Positions 8,865-14,776 of a stretch of DNA of 31,768 nt are shown here, one piece after another; the first letter of the stretch is position 1; each line of letters begins with the position of its first letter. A program made the position numbers and the translations under genes. This stretch comes from a virus. The notes below the pieces were generated by a model. It was not told the DNA's origin. It worked only from the letters and a program-made list of their open reading frames with translations, and did no database searches. The stretch lies in the IMG/VR virus record IMGVR_UViG_3300004369_000079, positions 1 to 31,768 of that record. One strand, 5' to 3'.

Positions 8865-9134
8865 ATGGCTATCAAGCACACCTTTAACGTGCAAGACAAC
8901 TTCGGTCACGATGTTGTCCTATCCGACACCTACTGCCGTGTTTCTCGAGTAGTGGGCGGCAAGGATCTGGTGCACGTCAACGTGGAAGTTCTGAACGGTG
9001 ACAAGGACCGCCTCTTCATGGAGAAGTCCTATTCGTTCACGCCTTCCGTTGAAGATGGATCTGCCAACTTCATCAAGCAAGCCTATGAGCACCTGAAGAC
9101 TCTTGAAGAGTTCGACGGCGCAGAAGACTGCTAA
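8865..9134 (+). CDS. Small phage protein, probably virion-associated (unknown)
   Basis: An 89-residue protein with alternating beta-strand-like segments and a C-terminal helix; the segment SVEDGSANFIKQAYEHLKTL (residues ~61-80) is strongly patterned and looks conserved. The start ATG follows AAGGAGAAATTGAAAA, a good ribosome binding site. There is no signal peptide, transmembrane segment or enzyme motif. It lies between the tailspike and the lysis genes, so a late product is likely. Similar short proteins occur in environmental phages from my general knowledge, but none has an assigned function that I can name. Confidence 0.6.
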   Translation: MAIKHTFNVQDNFGHDVVLSDTYCRVSRVVGGKDLVHVNVEVLNGDKDRLFMEKSYSFTPSVEDGSANFIKQAYEHLKTLEEFDGAEDC

Positions 9135-9161
9135 AGAGGCCACACGGACGTGGAGCGAGCG

Positions 9162-9344
9162 ATGCAAGACCAGGCACACAAAGCAGCGGACGCGCTCGCT
9201 GCCACATCTGTTCTCAGTGCGATAACTGCGAATCTCCCGGTTATCACTGAGTGGCTTCAGCTTATCGCGGCGATCATCGGTATTTGCTCCGGTCTCGCCG
9301 CGCTCCGCTTTTATCTCAAACGCACTAAAGCCTTAGACGATTAG
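9162..9344 (+). CDS. Small single-span membrane protein, candidate holin
   Basis: A 60-residue protein with a polar N-terminus, one hydrophobic segment at about residues 31-49 (LQLIAAIIGICSGLAALRF) and a short basic tail (YLKRTKALDD). This topology resembles T7 gp17.5-type holins. ATG 9162 has GGAG six bases upstream; GTG 9150 is a weaker in-frame alternative that adds four residues. It is the first of three tiny membrane-protein genes immediately upstream of a spanin pair and an endolysin that lacks its own export signal. A holin is therefore required somewhere in this cassette, but which of the three small proteins does the job cannot be decided from sequence. Confidence 0.6.
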   Translation: MQDQAHKAADALAATSVLSAITANLPVITEWLQLIAAIIGICSGLAALRFYLKRTKALDD

Positions 9345-9353
9345 GAGACGATC

Positions 9354-9548
9354 ATGGACGCGATTCTAGGCTTTTTCGACGCATTCCCCGCATGGCTTAC
9401 GGCGATTACGGCTGTAGTCACCGCAGCAACTGCGGTCACGGCATTGACCCCGACGAAGGTGGACGATGAATACATCTCCATCGTTTTGAAGGTGTTGAAT
9501 GTCCTGGCTGGGAATGTCGGCAAGAACACCAACGCCGACGACGAGTAA
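9354..9548 (+). CDS. Small membrane protein of the lysis cassette (holin/antiholin candidate)
   Basis: A 64-residue protein with one N-terminal hydrophobic segment (residues ~9-31, Ala/Thr/Val-rich: [18 protein letters not shown]) followed by [17 protein letters not shown] and an acidic tail. The ATG follows TTAGGAGACGATC, an excellent ribosome binding site, 9 nt after the previous stop. The hydrophobic stretch then TPTKxDD pattern occurs in small phage proteins next to lysis genes, generally unassigned. It may be a second holin component, an antiholin, or an unrelated membrane protein. Function is inferred from context only. Confidence 0.6.
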   Translation: MDAILGFFDAFPAWLTAITAVVTAATAVTALTPTKVDDEYISIVLKVLNVLAGNVGKNTNADDE

Positions 9549-9564
9549 GACATGGAGGGGCGCG

Positions 9565-9723
9565 GTGGACAACCGTCTCGATACTCTGGTTGGCCTCTGG
9601 CCTATCTTCGCGGGATTCATTTCCTTAGTGATTGTCTTAGCGAAGATGCACGCCGATCAGGAAACGATGAAGGAGAAGATCCGCACCCTTTTCACGCTTT
9701 GGAACTCCAGGGACAAGGATTGA
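9565..9723 (+). CDS. 52-residue membrane protein of the lysis cassette
   Basis: GTG start preceded by GGAGGGG. The 52-residue product has a short polar N-terminus (MDNRLDTLVG), a single hydrophobic helix (residues ~9-26, LVGLWPIFAGFISLVIVL) and a charged amphipathic C-terminal helix (KMHADQETMKEKIRTLF). One membrane span plus coiled-coil-like tail resembles small phage membrane proteins that accompany holins or inner-membrane spanins. The frame is open further upstream to 9499, but that would overlap the previous gene and has no ribosome binding site. It is flanked within a few bases by the other lysis genes. Confidence 0.5.
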   Translation: MDNRLDTLVGLWPIFAGFISLVIVLAKMHADQETMKEKIRTLFTLWNSRDKD

Positions 9724-9726
9724 TCA

Positions 9727-9939
9727 GTGCTTGAGACGGTCCTTGTCCTTGCGATCCTAGGAGCTCTCTTCTGGGCCTATCGTTCTGGGAAAGGTCACGG
9801 AAAGGCGTCTGTTGAATCAGACCAGCTCAAGGCGATGGCCGAGAGTGTTAAGCGAGGTATCGATGCGCGCCGCAAAGTTGCTCACGATGACGGTGGCGAT
9901 GATCCTAACGGGATGCGCGAGCGCTCCTTCCGGGACTGA
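9727..9939 (+). CDS. Rz-like inner-membrane spanin (i-spanin) candidate
   Basis: A 70-residue protein with a GTG start 3 nt after the preceding stop. It has an N-terminal membrane anchor (ETVLVLAILGALFWAY, residues ~3-18), then a charged helical periplasmic region (KASVESDQLKAMAESVKRGI) and a polar tail. A type II membrane protein with a periplasmic helix, with an out-of-frame lipoprotein gene starting inside it (9863), is the hallmark arrangement of Rz/Rz1 spanin pairs, which fuse inner and outer membrane at the end of lysis. It is short for an Rz protein (lambda Rz 153 residues), so the assignment rests on topology and the overlapping partner. Confidence 0.6.
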   Translation: MLETVLVLAILGALFWAYRSGKGHGKASVESDQLKAMAESVKRGIDARRKVAHDDGGDDPNGMRERSFRD

Positions 9940-10063
9940 CGCCTGTTTAGTTTTCGAGCCTATCTGTGCAAGTCGCTCAGACTCGGAGGACACCATCAGG
10001 CAGATCCTCGGGCACAACGTAGCCTGGGAAGCGATGTGCGGGAAGATGGAGCCATGCAGATAA
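9863..10063 (+). CDS. Rz1-like outer-membrane lipoprotein (o-spanin) overlapping the i-spanin gene
   Basis: A 66-residue protein read in a different frame from the gene at 9727-9939, overlapping it by 77 nt. The N-terminus is a lipoprotein signal: MRAAKLLTMTVAMILTGC with lipobox L-T-G-C, so the mature protein starts at Cys18. The mature part (CLVFEPICASRSDSEDTIRQ, later HNVAWEAMCG) is Cys-rich and matches a pattern I associate with lipoproteins of phage lysis cassettes. ATG 9863 follows AGCGAGGT; an upstream in-frame start at 9812 would bury the signal peptide. The 3' end overlaps the endolysin start by 10 nt. A lipoprotein implies a Gram-negative host. Confidence 0.75.
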   Translation: MRAAKLLTMTVAMILTGCASAPSGTDACLVFEPICASRSDSEDTIRQILGHNVAWEAMCGKMEPCR

Positions 10064-10500
10064 GTGACGAAGGTGTCGCCCTTATCCGTCACTTTGAAGG
10101 TTGCTCGCTGGACGCTTATCTGTGCCCTGCTGGTGTCTGGACTGTTGGCTACGGCCATACTGGTGATGTTAGCGAAGGTGATGTAATTGATCAGGAGCAG
10201 GCGGAAGCGCTCTTGATCGAAGATTTGGAGGAGTTCGAGGGGTATGTCACCGCACTCTGTCAACGCAGCCTTGAGCAGTGTCAGTTCGACGCGCTGGTTT
10301 CGTGGGTTTTCAACCTGGGTCCAGGTAACTTCAAGAGCAGTACCCTATTGCGTCGGCTTAACGCTGGGGATCTTTGGGCTGTCCCTGATGAAATTAGGCG
10401 CTGGAATAAAGCTGGCGGGCGAGTTCTTAGCGGACTGGTCAAGCGCAGGGAAGCCGAAGCCCTGATGTTCCAGGGCCTAGACTGGCGCTCTGCCATTTAG
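10054..10500 (+). CDS. Endolysin, T4/P22-type muramidase (glycoside hydrolase family 24)
   Basis: A 148-residue lysozyme that should cleave the MurNAc-GlcNAc bond of peptidoglycan. The catalytic signature is intact: Glu15 in RHFEG, Cys24 and Thr30 (E-8aa-C-5aa-T), followed by VGYGHTG. The usual middle residue is Asp (T4 lysozyme E11/D20/T26); Cys at this place is known from P1 Lyz. The FDALVSWVFNLG segment (residues ~80-91) and the C-terminal RREAEALMFQG are typical of the family. There is no N-terminal signal or SAR anchor, so release should need a holin. ATG 10054 is preferred over GTG 10036 because it removes six non-conserved residues. The stop overlaps the convergent gene's stop. Confidence 0.93.
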   Translation: MQISDEGVALIRHFEGCSLDAYLCPAGVWTVGYGHTGDVSEGDVIDQEQAEALLIEDLEEFEGYVTALCQRSLEQCQFDALVSWVFNLGPGNFKSSTLLRRLNAGDLWAVPDEIRRWNKAGGRVLSGLVKRREAEALMFQGLDWRSAI

Positions 10501-10898
10501 TTATACGACACCCACTCGGGCTCTTCACCGCTCTCAAAGGCTTGGATAAGCGCACGATAGTGGTCTGAGACTTCTTTCTTGATGTGCTTCGCCCCTTTGA
10601 AGATGCTATTCTTCTTCTCCAGAAGCCTCTCTAAATGACCCCTTCCTAAATGCTCCTCGAGCCACAGGAAGAACTCCGTGGGGTTCTCTCCGAAGTATCG
10701 ATGGTGGTACGCGCAGAGACAGACCGCGTTGTCCAGGGACCATCTGACGCTGTTGTGGCGCCTTCCATGTATATGGGCGCAGTGAAGCCCTGGATCTCTC
10801 CCTCCGAAGGATTTGCCGCAGTATTCGCAGGCCCATCCAGCTTTAGCTCTAACACAATCGGAGAAGTGCGCGTCACAGGCTTCCCGCTTTAGAGCCAT
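10497..10898 (-). CDS. HNH endonuclease-like protein
   Basis: A 133-residue protein with zinc-finger pair CEYC (residues 24-27) and CLCAYHH (C-x-C...HH), and an HNH core LHCAHIHGRRHNSVRW then SLDNAV. Basic helices follow (LERLLEKKN). Such ββα-metal nucleases cut or nick DNA; in lambdoid phages the NinG recombination protein has the same Cys-x2-Cys plus H-N arrangement, so a recombination role is possible given the operon. An ATG at 10946 would add 16 residues, but ATG 10898 shares one base with the stop of the small upstream gene (TGATG), so coupling supports it. It is the last gene of the leftward operon. Confidence 0.8.
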   Translation of the reverse strand: MALKREACDAHFSDCVRAKAGWACEYCGKSFGGRDPGLHCAHIHGRRHNSVRWSLDNAVCLCAYHHRYFGENPTEFFLWLEEHLGRGHLERLLEKKNSIFKGAKHIKKEVSDHYRALIQAFESGEEPEWVSYN

Positions 10899-11035
10899 CA
10901 GTGGTCCTCCAACTGGTCTAGGAGCTGCAAAGCTACCCACCAGCACGGAAGGGCGACAAGTGCCCCTGGGAGAGCCGCTAGCAGCCCTAGGAGAGCGAAT
11001 AGGACTACCCCATACCCCAGTACCTGTTTAGGCAT
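10898..11035 (-). CDS. 45-residue hydrophobic membrane protein
   Basis: A tiny gene: ATG at 11035, TGA at 10898-10900 sharing its last base with the HNH gene's ATG. The product begins MPKQVLGYGVVLFALLGLLA and continues with another hydrophobic stretch (LPGALVALPCWWVALQLL) before an acidic end (DQLEDH). It would form one long or two short membrane helices. It overlaps the stop of the preceding gene by 8 nt, so it sits in an unbroken chain of coupled genes, the best evidence that it is translated. Its role is unknown; candidates are a membrane-modifying or superinfection protein. No homology is claimed. Confidence 0.5.
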   Translation of the reverse strand: MPKQVLGYGVVLFALLGLLAALPGALVALPCWWVALQLLDQLEDH

Positions 11036-11210
11036 TGTCGTCGCTCCTAGGGCCGTTTATGGCGCTTAGGCGGGGCGTATCATCCACAACCGCCTTCATT
11101 GCCTTCCTGGCGCGGCTTAAGAGGGCTGGATCGTCGGTTATTACCGTCAGTGTGACTTGAATCCAGCCGTCCTCATCCTCGTCGAGCTCTTCAAAGTGGA
11201 CGGAGCGCAT
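11028..11210 (-). CDS. 60-residue acidic protein (unknown)
   Basis: ATG 11210 is in a TGATG overlap with the stop of the upstream gene (a GTG at 11213 would add one residue). The product has an acidic N-terminal part (FEELDEDEDGW), a beta-strand-like VTLTVITDD, then a helix (LLSRARKAMKAVVDD) and a polar tail. The central part looks like a small alpha/beta fold, but no family is recognised. Its stop overlaps the start of the 45-residue membrane protein. It belongs to the early leftward operon; no function can be given. Confidence 0.5.
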   Translation of the reverse strand: MRSVHFEELDEDEDGWIQVTLTVITDDPALLSRARKAMKAVVDDTPRLSAINGPRSDDNA

Positions 11211-11413
11211 CACAGCCGCCCGTACAGCTTATTTATGGCCGCGTTAAGATCCGCATCGTTGTAGATGTAGAACACGTCAGAGAGCGTTTTAGAGCCCTCC
11301 TGAACGGTAATGCGGAAGGCATCGCTCCCGTATCCCGGCATATACTCGCAGCCTACCTGCTGATAGGCCGCGTTCCTGCGTAGACTTTCCTTCATGTTTC
11401 CGTAGTTATTCAT
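11210..11413 (-). CDS. 67-residue protein (unknown)
   Basis: ATG at 11413 lies inside the last codons of the metallophosphoesterase gene (8-nt overlap). The 67-residue product has a basic N-terminus (NMKESLRRNAAYQQV), a middle beta region (DAFRITVQEGSKTLSDVFYI) and a C-terminal helix (DLNAAINKLYGRL). No motif is recognised. Its position as a downstream cistron coupled on both sides (8-nt overlap before, 1-nt TGATG overlap after) is the main support. Confidence 0.5.
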   Translation of the reverse strand: MNNYGNMKESLRRNAAYQQVGCEYMPGYGSDAFRITVQEGSKTLSDVFYIYNDADLNAAINKLYGRL

Positions 11414-12593
11414 CGTATGTGCTCCTCAACACGTCGATTCCACAAGTTAAACGCATCTGCTCTCCAAACTCGGAGTGCATGACGATGCACTTCATATCAC
11501 GGCCACTTAAGTACCCACCTCCTACAGCGTAAGCGTCACGGGCGAGGGTTCTCATTTGCTCCACAATGCAGCCGTTGTATTCGACTCGATTGTCGTGGTG
11601 GTGGTGTCCCCGGAAGAACACCCTATGCCTGGTCGCTCCCCACTCCTCGGGCTTCTCCGTCGCCATAATTCCGGGGAGATCCCGGTCCTTTGTCTGGTGC
11701 CCGTGAACCACGCCGATAAGGCACTTGCCATGCTGGAGATAGTGTCGGGTGGTCGGGGCGTCGTGGACAATGACGCGGTTTTCATTGGCGTATAGGTTAC
11801 GGAAGAGGACGTTCAGGAAGTGGGCAAAGGTTTCGTCGTGGTTTCCAGGGGCGTTGATCAGTTCGACGATCTCATGCTTCTCGCGCATCCTCTCTAAGCA
11901 GCGCTTAATGATCCGCACCCCTACGTCAATCATCTTCGCTGTGCGTGAGTCCCGGTCGAGGACGTGTCCGCTACGCTCCGTGGTCCCCGTCATGTTTGTA
12001 TAGTGGAAGAAGTCTCCTAGATTAACGAGAACGCCGCGCTTCGAGGGAGGAGAGCGCTCAACGAGGTAGTCAACCGCGTTGCACATATCTTGTTCTGCGA
12101 TCTGTAGATCGAAGTTGTCGCCTGTTTCATCAGCCCAGGCGTACATCCCAACGTGAGGGTCGCCCCAAGGGTAGATACTCATTAGCTGATCGTTTACGTC
12201 GAGAGGTGCTGGGATGGCTTTGACAGGCTTCACGTCTTCGCAGAGCGCCTCGACGGCCTGCTTCATAATCTCTATCTGGGCTTCGCGGTCTAGGTTGGTC
12301 TTGACCCATTGCAACTTGGGCTGCCCATCCTCCCCGTAAAGCGTTGACGTACCCTTGACCACAAACGGGGCCGTGGTGGGCTTGTTGAGGTCATGCTCCG
12401 GGGCGTAGCCCATCTTCGCTGCCCTGGCCTTTACTCTTTCAATGGCCTGGCGAACGGTGCCCTGGCTTACTCCGCACTCTTTCGCGGCTCGCCGTATCGT
12501 CCCGATTTGCATGGTGGATTCAAGGTAGAATCGTTCCTTGTCAGAAACGCAGTAGGTAAGCAGTTCTGGGTCTAGCTTCTCTGGCGCAGCCAT
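11406..12593 (-). CDS. HTH-metallophosphoesterase fusion protein
   Basis: A 395-residue protein. Residues ~15-55 form a helix-turn-helix (RRAAKECGVSQGTVRQAIER). The C-terminal two thirds is a calcineurin-like metallophosphoesterase: GDPHVG (metal D-x-H), LVNLGDFFHY (GD), NAPGNHDE (GNHD), VVHGHQ and FFRGHHHHDN (GH-x-H). All metal-binding motifs are present, so it should hydrolyse phosphodiesters or phosphomonoesters, possibly nucleic-acid ends in the manner of SbcD/Mre11-type nucleases, guided by the DNA-binding domain. Substrate is not known. Genes of this build are common in environmental phages, usually unassigned. The ATG follows GGGAGGGGT. It lies downstream of the recombination genes. 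Confidence 0.8.
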   Translation of the reverse strand: MAAPEKLDPELLTYCVSDKERFYLESTMQIGTIRRAAKECGVSQGTVRQAIERVKARAAKMGYAPEHDLNKPTTAPFVVKGTSTLYGEDGQPKLQWVKTNLDREAQIEIMKQAVEALCEDVKPVKAIPAPLDVNDQLMSIYPWGDPHVGMYAWADETGDNFDLQIAEQDMCNAVDYLVERSPPSKRGVLVNLGDFFHYTNMTGTTERSGHVLDRDSRTAKMIDVGVRIIKRCLERMREKHEIVELINAPGNHDETFAHFLNVLFRNLYANENRVIVHDAPTTRHYLQHGKCLIGVVHGHQTKDRDLPGIMATEKPEEWGATRHRVFFRGHHHHDNRVEYNGCIVEQMRTLARDAYAVGGGYLSGRDMKCIVMHSEFGEQMRLTCGIDVLRSTYDE

Positions 12594-12612
12594 TACCCCT
12601 CCCCCTTGAGGT

Positions 12613-13056
12613 TTACGCCTGCGAGCGGCGTATCTGCATGAACTCTGAATCGTCGGGCACGGTAAGGTTTAAGCCAAGGTCGAGGCACCATTGGTTTACC
12701 TGCTCCATAAACTCATACATCTCGCCACGTTTGAGCTTTGACGTATGACGTAACTGGTTGTCAATCATAATCTTACCAGCCTTTATTGATTCAGTCCCCA
12801 GGAAGCGATATTTCACAATCGCCTTCATTTCTTCCTCGTCGAGCTCCGGTCGGGCCGGTTTGAAGTGGGCAACCATCTCCCGAATCCAGACGTGAAACAG
12901 CGCGTTCTGGTCGAGGGAACGCTTACCCTCGTAGGGTTTCACCTGTAGAGCTAAGGGCTTGGCCCAGTCCCAGGTGTCGAGGATGTGTTGCTTGAGGTTC
13001 GCAAAAACCTCGTCAATGCGTTGCTTGTTCTCAATACGCCAAAATTCCCCTTGCAT
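12613..13056 (-). CDS. NinB-like (lambda Orf family) recombination protein
   Basis: A 147-residue protein. The hallmark is KRSLDQNALFHVWIREM (residues ~45-61), matching the RSLDQN motif of lambda NinB/Orf. The C-terminal LKRGEMYEFMEQVNQWCLD fits the family's ExxxxxExVxxWC-like end. NinB/Orf proteins bind single-stranded DNA and SSB and can replace RecFOR functions to load recombinases. Presence beside an annealing protein, exonuclease and SSB supports a recombination mediator role. The N-terminus (residues 1-40) is less like lambda Orf. ATG 13056 comes just after the preceding stop (TGATTTATG). Confidence 0.7.
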   Translation of the reverse strand: MQGEFWRIENKQRIDEVFANLKQHILDTWDWAKPLALQVKPYEGKRSLDQNALFHVWIREMVAHFKPARPELDEEEMKAIVKYRFLGTESIKAGKIMIDNQLRHTSKLKRGEMYEFMEQVNQWCLDLGLNLTVPDDSEFMQIRRSQA

Positions 13057-13059
13057 AAA

Positions 13060-13293
13060 TCACGCTCCCTTTGCGATGCGCTGGTCACGCTCGCATCGAA
13101 TCTCATGGTGGTATTCCGCCTGCTCCACGGCCTCCTCGAGCTTCTCCATTGCGATACGCAGGTTGGGCTTGTCCTGGCCGCTGAGAACGGCATCAACGTC
13201 AACGGTCGTCAGCGCCTTGAGTACCGCCCGAGCTTGGTTCAGCGTCAGGCGGTCCTCTTTCTTCATCACCAGATAAGTAACCCGCTTAAACAT
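13060..13293 (-). CDS. 77-residue helical protein, paralogue of the 17614-17814 product
   Basis: ATG 13293 shares one base with the stop of the HTH gene (TGATG); a GTG at 13296 would add one residue. After a short basic N-terminus, the core LTLNQARAVLKALTTV...VLSGQDKPNLRIAMEKLEEAV aligns with LTEKQARALLRVLAHV...VLRGNEKASFRQAVKKIGKAW in the gene at 17614-17814 on the opposite strand: Leu-Thr, QARA, V-L-x-G, Lys, Arg-x-Ala and Lys all line up without gaps. A charged tail follows. The fold is probably a small helical bundle; function unknown. It is coupled to the regulator gene, so a regulatory or replication-accessory role is plausible. Confidence 0.6.
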   Translation of the reverse strand: MFKRVTYLVMKKEDRLTLNQARAVLKALTTVDVDAVLSGQDKPNLRIAMEKLEEAVEQAEYHHEIRCERDQRIAKGA

Positions 13294-13484
13294 CACTCCT
13301 CCAGAAAGTCCTCAAGGGGCCGGTTCACGGCCTTAGCGATACGCGCAGCGACGGAGAGCTTAACGTCACGCATCTGCCGCCAGCGGGCAACCTGGGTCGG
13401 GTGCACCTCAAGCACCCTCGCCAGGTCCGCGTTCTTCAGATCCTCTTCAAGCTGGATCGCAGCCAAACGGAGACCGAAGTCCAT
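13293..13484 (-). CDS. Cro/CI-type helix-turn-helix regulator
   Basis: A 63-residue protein consisting almost only of an XRE-family helix-turn-helix: NADLARVLEVHPTQVARWRQ holds the two helices (residues ~18-37), followed by LSVAARIAKAVNRPLEDFL, the typical third part of the domain. It lacks a dimerisation or cleavage domain, as in Cro. It probably represses early promoters; the 11-bp inverted pair at 15399-15409 and 15527-15537 is a possible target (inference). It is coupled on both sides by TGATG overlaps (with ssb upstream and the 77-residue gene downstream). Confidence 0.8.
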   Translation of the reverse strand: MDFGLRLAAIQLEEDLKNADLARVLEVHPTQVARWRQMRDVKLSVAARIAKAVNRPLEDFLEE

Positions 13485-13876
13485 CAGAATGGCACCTCAT
13501 CAGAGAAGTCATCATCGGCAGGCTTAAGCTTTGCAGGCTTTGACTCAGATCGAGACAGGAGCTGCAAGGACTGAATGACAATCTCAAAGGTTGGCACTTC
13601 TACCCCGTCCTTGTTTGTGAAACTTCCGTATTCCAGCTCGCCTTCAACGTAAACCTGAGAGCCTTTCTTGACGTATTGCCCGGCAATCTCTGCCACCTTT
13701 CCCCAAGCTGTGACGCGGTGCCAGGAGGTCTTGTCTTGCTTCTGCCCGTCCTGGGTCTTCCAAGATTTGTTTGTGGCGATGCTGAAATTGCAGACAGCCG
13801 TGCCATTTTTCGTGTGTCGAACCTCCGGGTCTTGCCCGACGTTCCCGAGGATGATCGCCTTATTGACTGAGCTCAT
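13484..13876 (-). CDS. ssb: Single-stranded DNA-binding protein
   Basis: A 130-residue protein with a canonical OB fold: VNKAIILGNVGQDPEVRHT at the start, NFSIATNKSW (residues ~30-39), WHRVTAWGKVAEIAGQYVKKG and VYVEGELEYGSF. The C-terminal acidic tip DDDFSDEVPF is the partner-binding tail of bacterial-type SSBs, so it can recruit replication and recombination proteins. It protects single strands during phage replication and recombination and probably works with the exonuclease and annealing protein in the same operon. The stop is coupled to the regulator gene; the start overlaps the exonuclease stop by 4 nt. Confidence 0.95.
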   Translation of the reverse strand: MSSVNKAIILGNVGQDPEVRHTKNGTAVCNFSIATNKSWKTQDGQKQDKTSWHRVTAWGKVAEIAGQYVKKGSQVYVEGELEYGSFTNKDGVEVPTFEIVIQSLQLLSRSESKPAKLKPADDDFSDEVPF

Positions 13877-14475
13877 GCCTTAATATCCTTCGCAAGTAAG
13901 TGAATGGTTTCGCAAGCTTCTGTGACCAGATCTTCTAGGGTCTTGATAAACGCCTCGTCTCGCTCAATCCGAACGATCAGAGTGTGCATATCGGGGTGGT
14001 GAGAAACGAAATCCCACCACGCCCTACCCGTGATCCACATACACCCCTGCACCTGGGGGATGTGCTTCGACGGCATGACGCCGCCTCTCAGGGTTTCAAC
14101 GTGGGTGTGAGGCAGGGGGCACTTGATCTCAATGCCACCATCCTCGCCCACGAAGCCATCCGGGGAGCAGCCTGCCTCGAGGGTTTCGTGCTTAAGGAAA
14201 CCCATCTCGACAACCTCATTCCCGGTCTCAAGCTCATAGTAAGCACGCGCCATCGGCTCCAGCTCCGTCCCCCGAGCCATCGCATCAGTCTGGGGGAAGG
14301 GAGTCGCCTGGCCGGTGACGAGCTCTGCCACGCACTGATTGACGTAGCCGTCAAATGACGCGGCACGCTTGCCAGTTGGAGTAATCAGCTTCAAGAACAT
14401 CGAGGCGGACGGCACGCCTAGACGCGCCGCCAGCCATTCTTCTGTCCCCTGCTCTACGGCAAGGACTCTCACCAT
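13873..14475 (-). CDS. YqaJ / lambda-exonuclease-family 5'-3' exonuclease
   Basis: A 200-residue protein. The N-terminal GTEEWLAARLGVPSAS (residues 10-25) is the YqaJ signature (G-T/S-x-EW-x3-R-x-G). GTELEP gives a catalytic Glu at 71; GCSPDGF holds Asp106, and GIEIKCP gives Glu116 and Lys118, the D-(x)n-E-x-K site equivalent to lambda exonuclease D119/E129/K131. QVQGCMWITG (residues ~139-148) is another typical family segment. It should resect double-strand ends to give 3' single strands for the annealing protein encoded two genes upstream. All active-site residues are present; length is near that of lambda exonuclease (226). Confidence 0.9.
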   Translation of the reverse strand: MVRVLAVEQGTEEWLAARLGVPSASMFLKLITPTGKRAASFDGYVNQCVAELVTGQATPFPQTDAMARGTELEPMARAYYELETGNEVVEMGFLKHETLEAGCSPDGFVGEDGGIEIKCPLPHTHVETLRGGVMPSKHIPQVQGCMWITGRAWWDFVSHHPDMHTLIVRIERDEAFIKTLEDLVTEACETIHLLAKDIKA

Positions 14476-14774
14476 GACCTCCGCTCTTCAACAGTGACAA
14501 CGCGCTTTGTCGTGGTCTTTTGCAGAGTGAAGTGGCTGATGGGATAGCGACGTTTGCCAGTCTCTTCCCAGACAATCGTGACGGTGTGAGAGTCAGCGAC
14601 CCAGCATCCGTCCTCCGTTTGACCGTCATCAAGGTAGACGTAAGCCTTTTGGCCGCTTTCGGCGCATCGCTCGGTCAGAAGCACATACTCGCCACCTGTC
14701 TTGGCCTTTGCCAAGGCATGAATGTCTGCAAGAGCAGGGCTTGATAGAGTTAGAGCAAAAAGTAGGGCTCTCAT
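14469..14774 (-). CDS. Small secreted/periplasmic protein with Sec signal (unknown)
   Basis: A 101-residue protein starting with an apparent Sec signal peptide MRALLFALTLSSPALA, with an AxA-type cleavage before DIHALAK. The mature part is beta-rich: YVLLTERCAES, QKAYVYLDDGQTEDGCWV, TVTIVWEETGKRRYPI, with two cysteines that could form a disulphide outside the cytoplasm. No family is recognised, although the GKKAYVY...GCW pattern occurs in small exported phage proteins. Its place between the annealing protein and exonuclease genes is odd for an exported product. It overlaps the exonuclease start by 7 nt. It may act on the envelope, for example against superinfection, but that is a guess. Confidence 0.6.
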   Translation of the reverse strand: MRALLFALTLSSPALADIHALAKAKTGGEYVLLTERCAESGQKAYVYLDDGQTEDGCWVADSHTVTIVWEETGKRRYPISHFTLQKTTTKRVVTVEERRSW

Positions 14775-14776
14775 TT

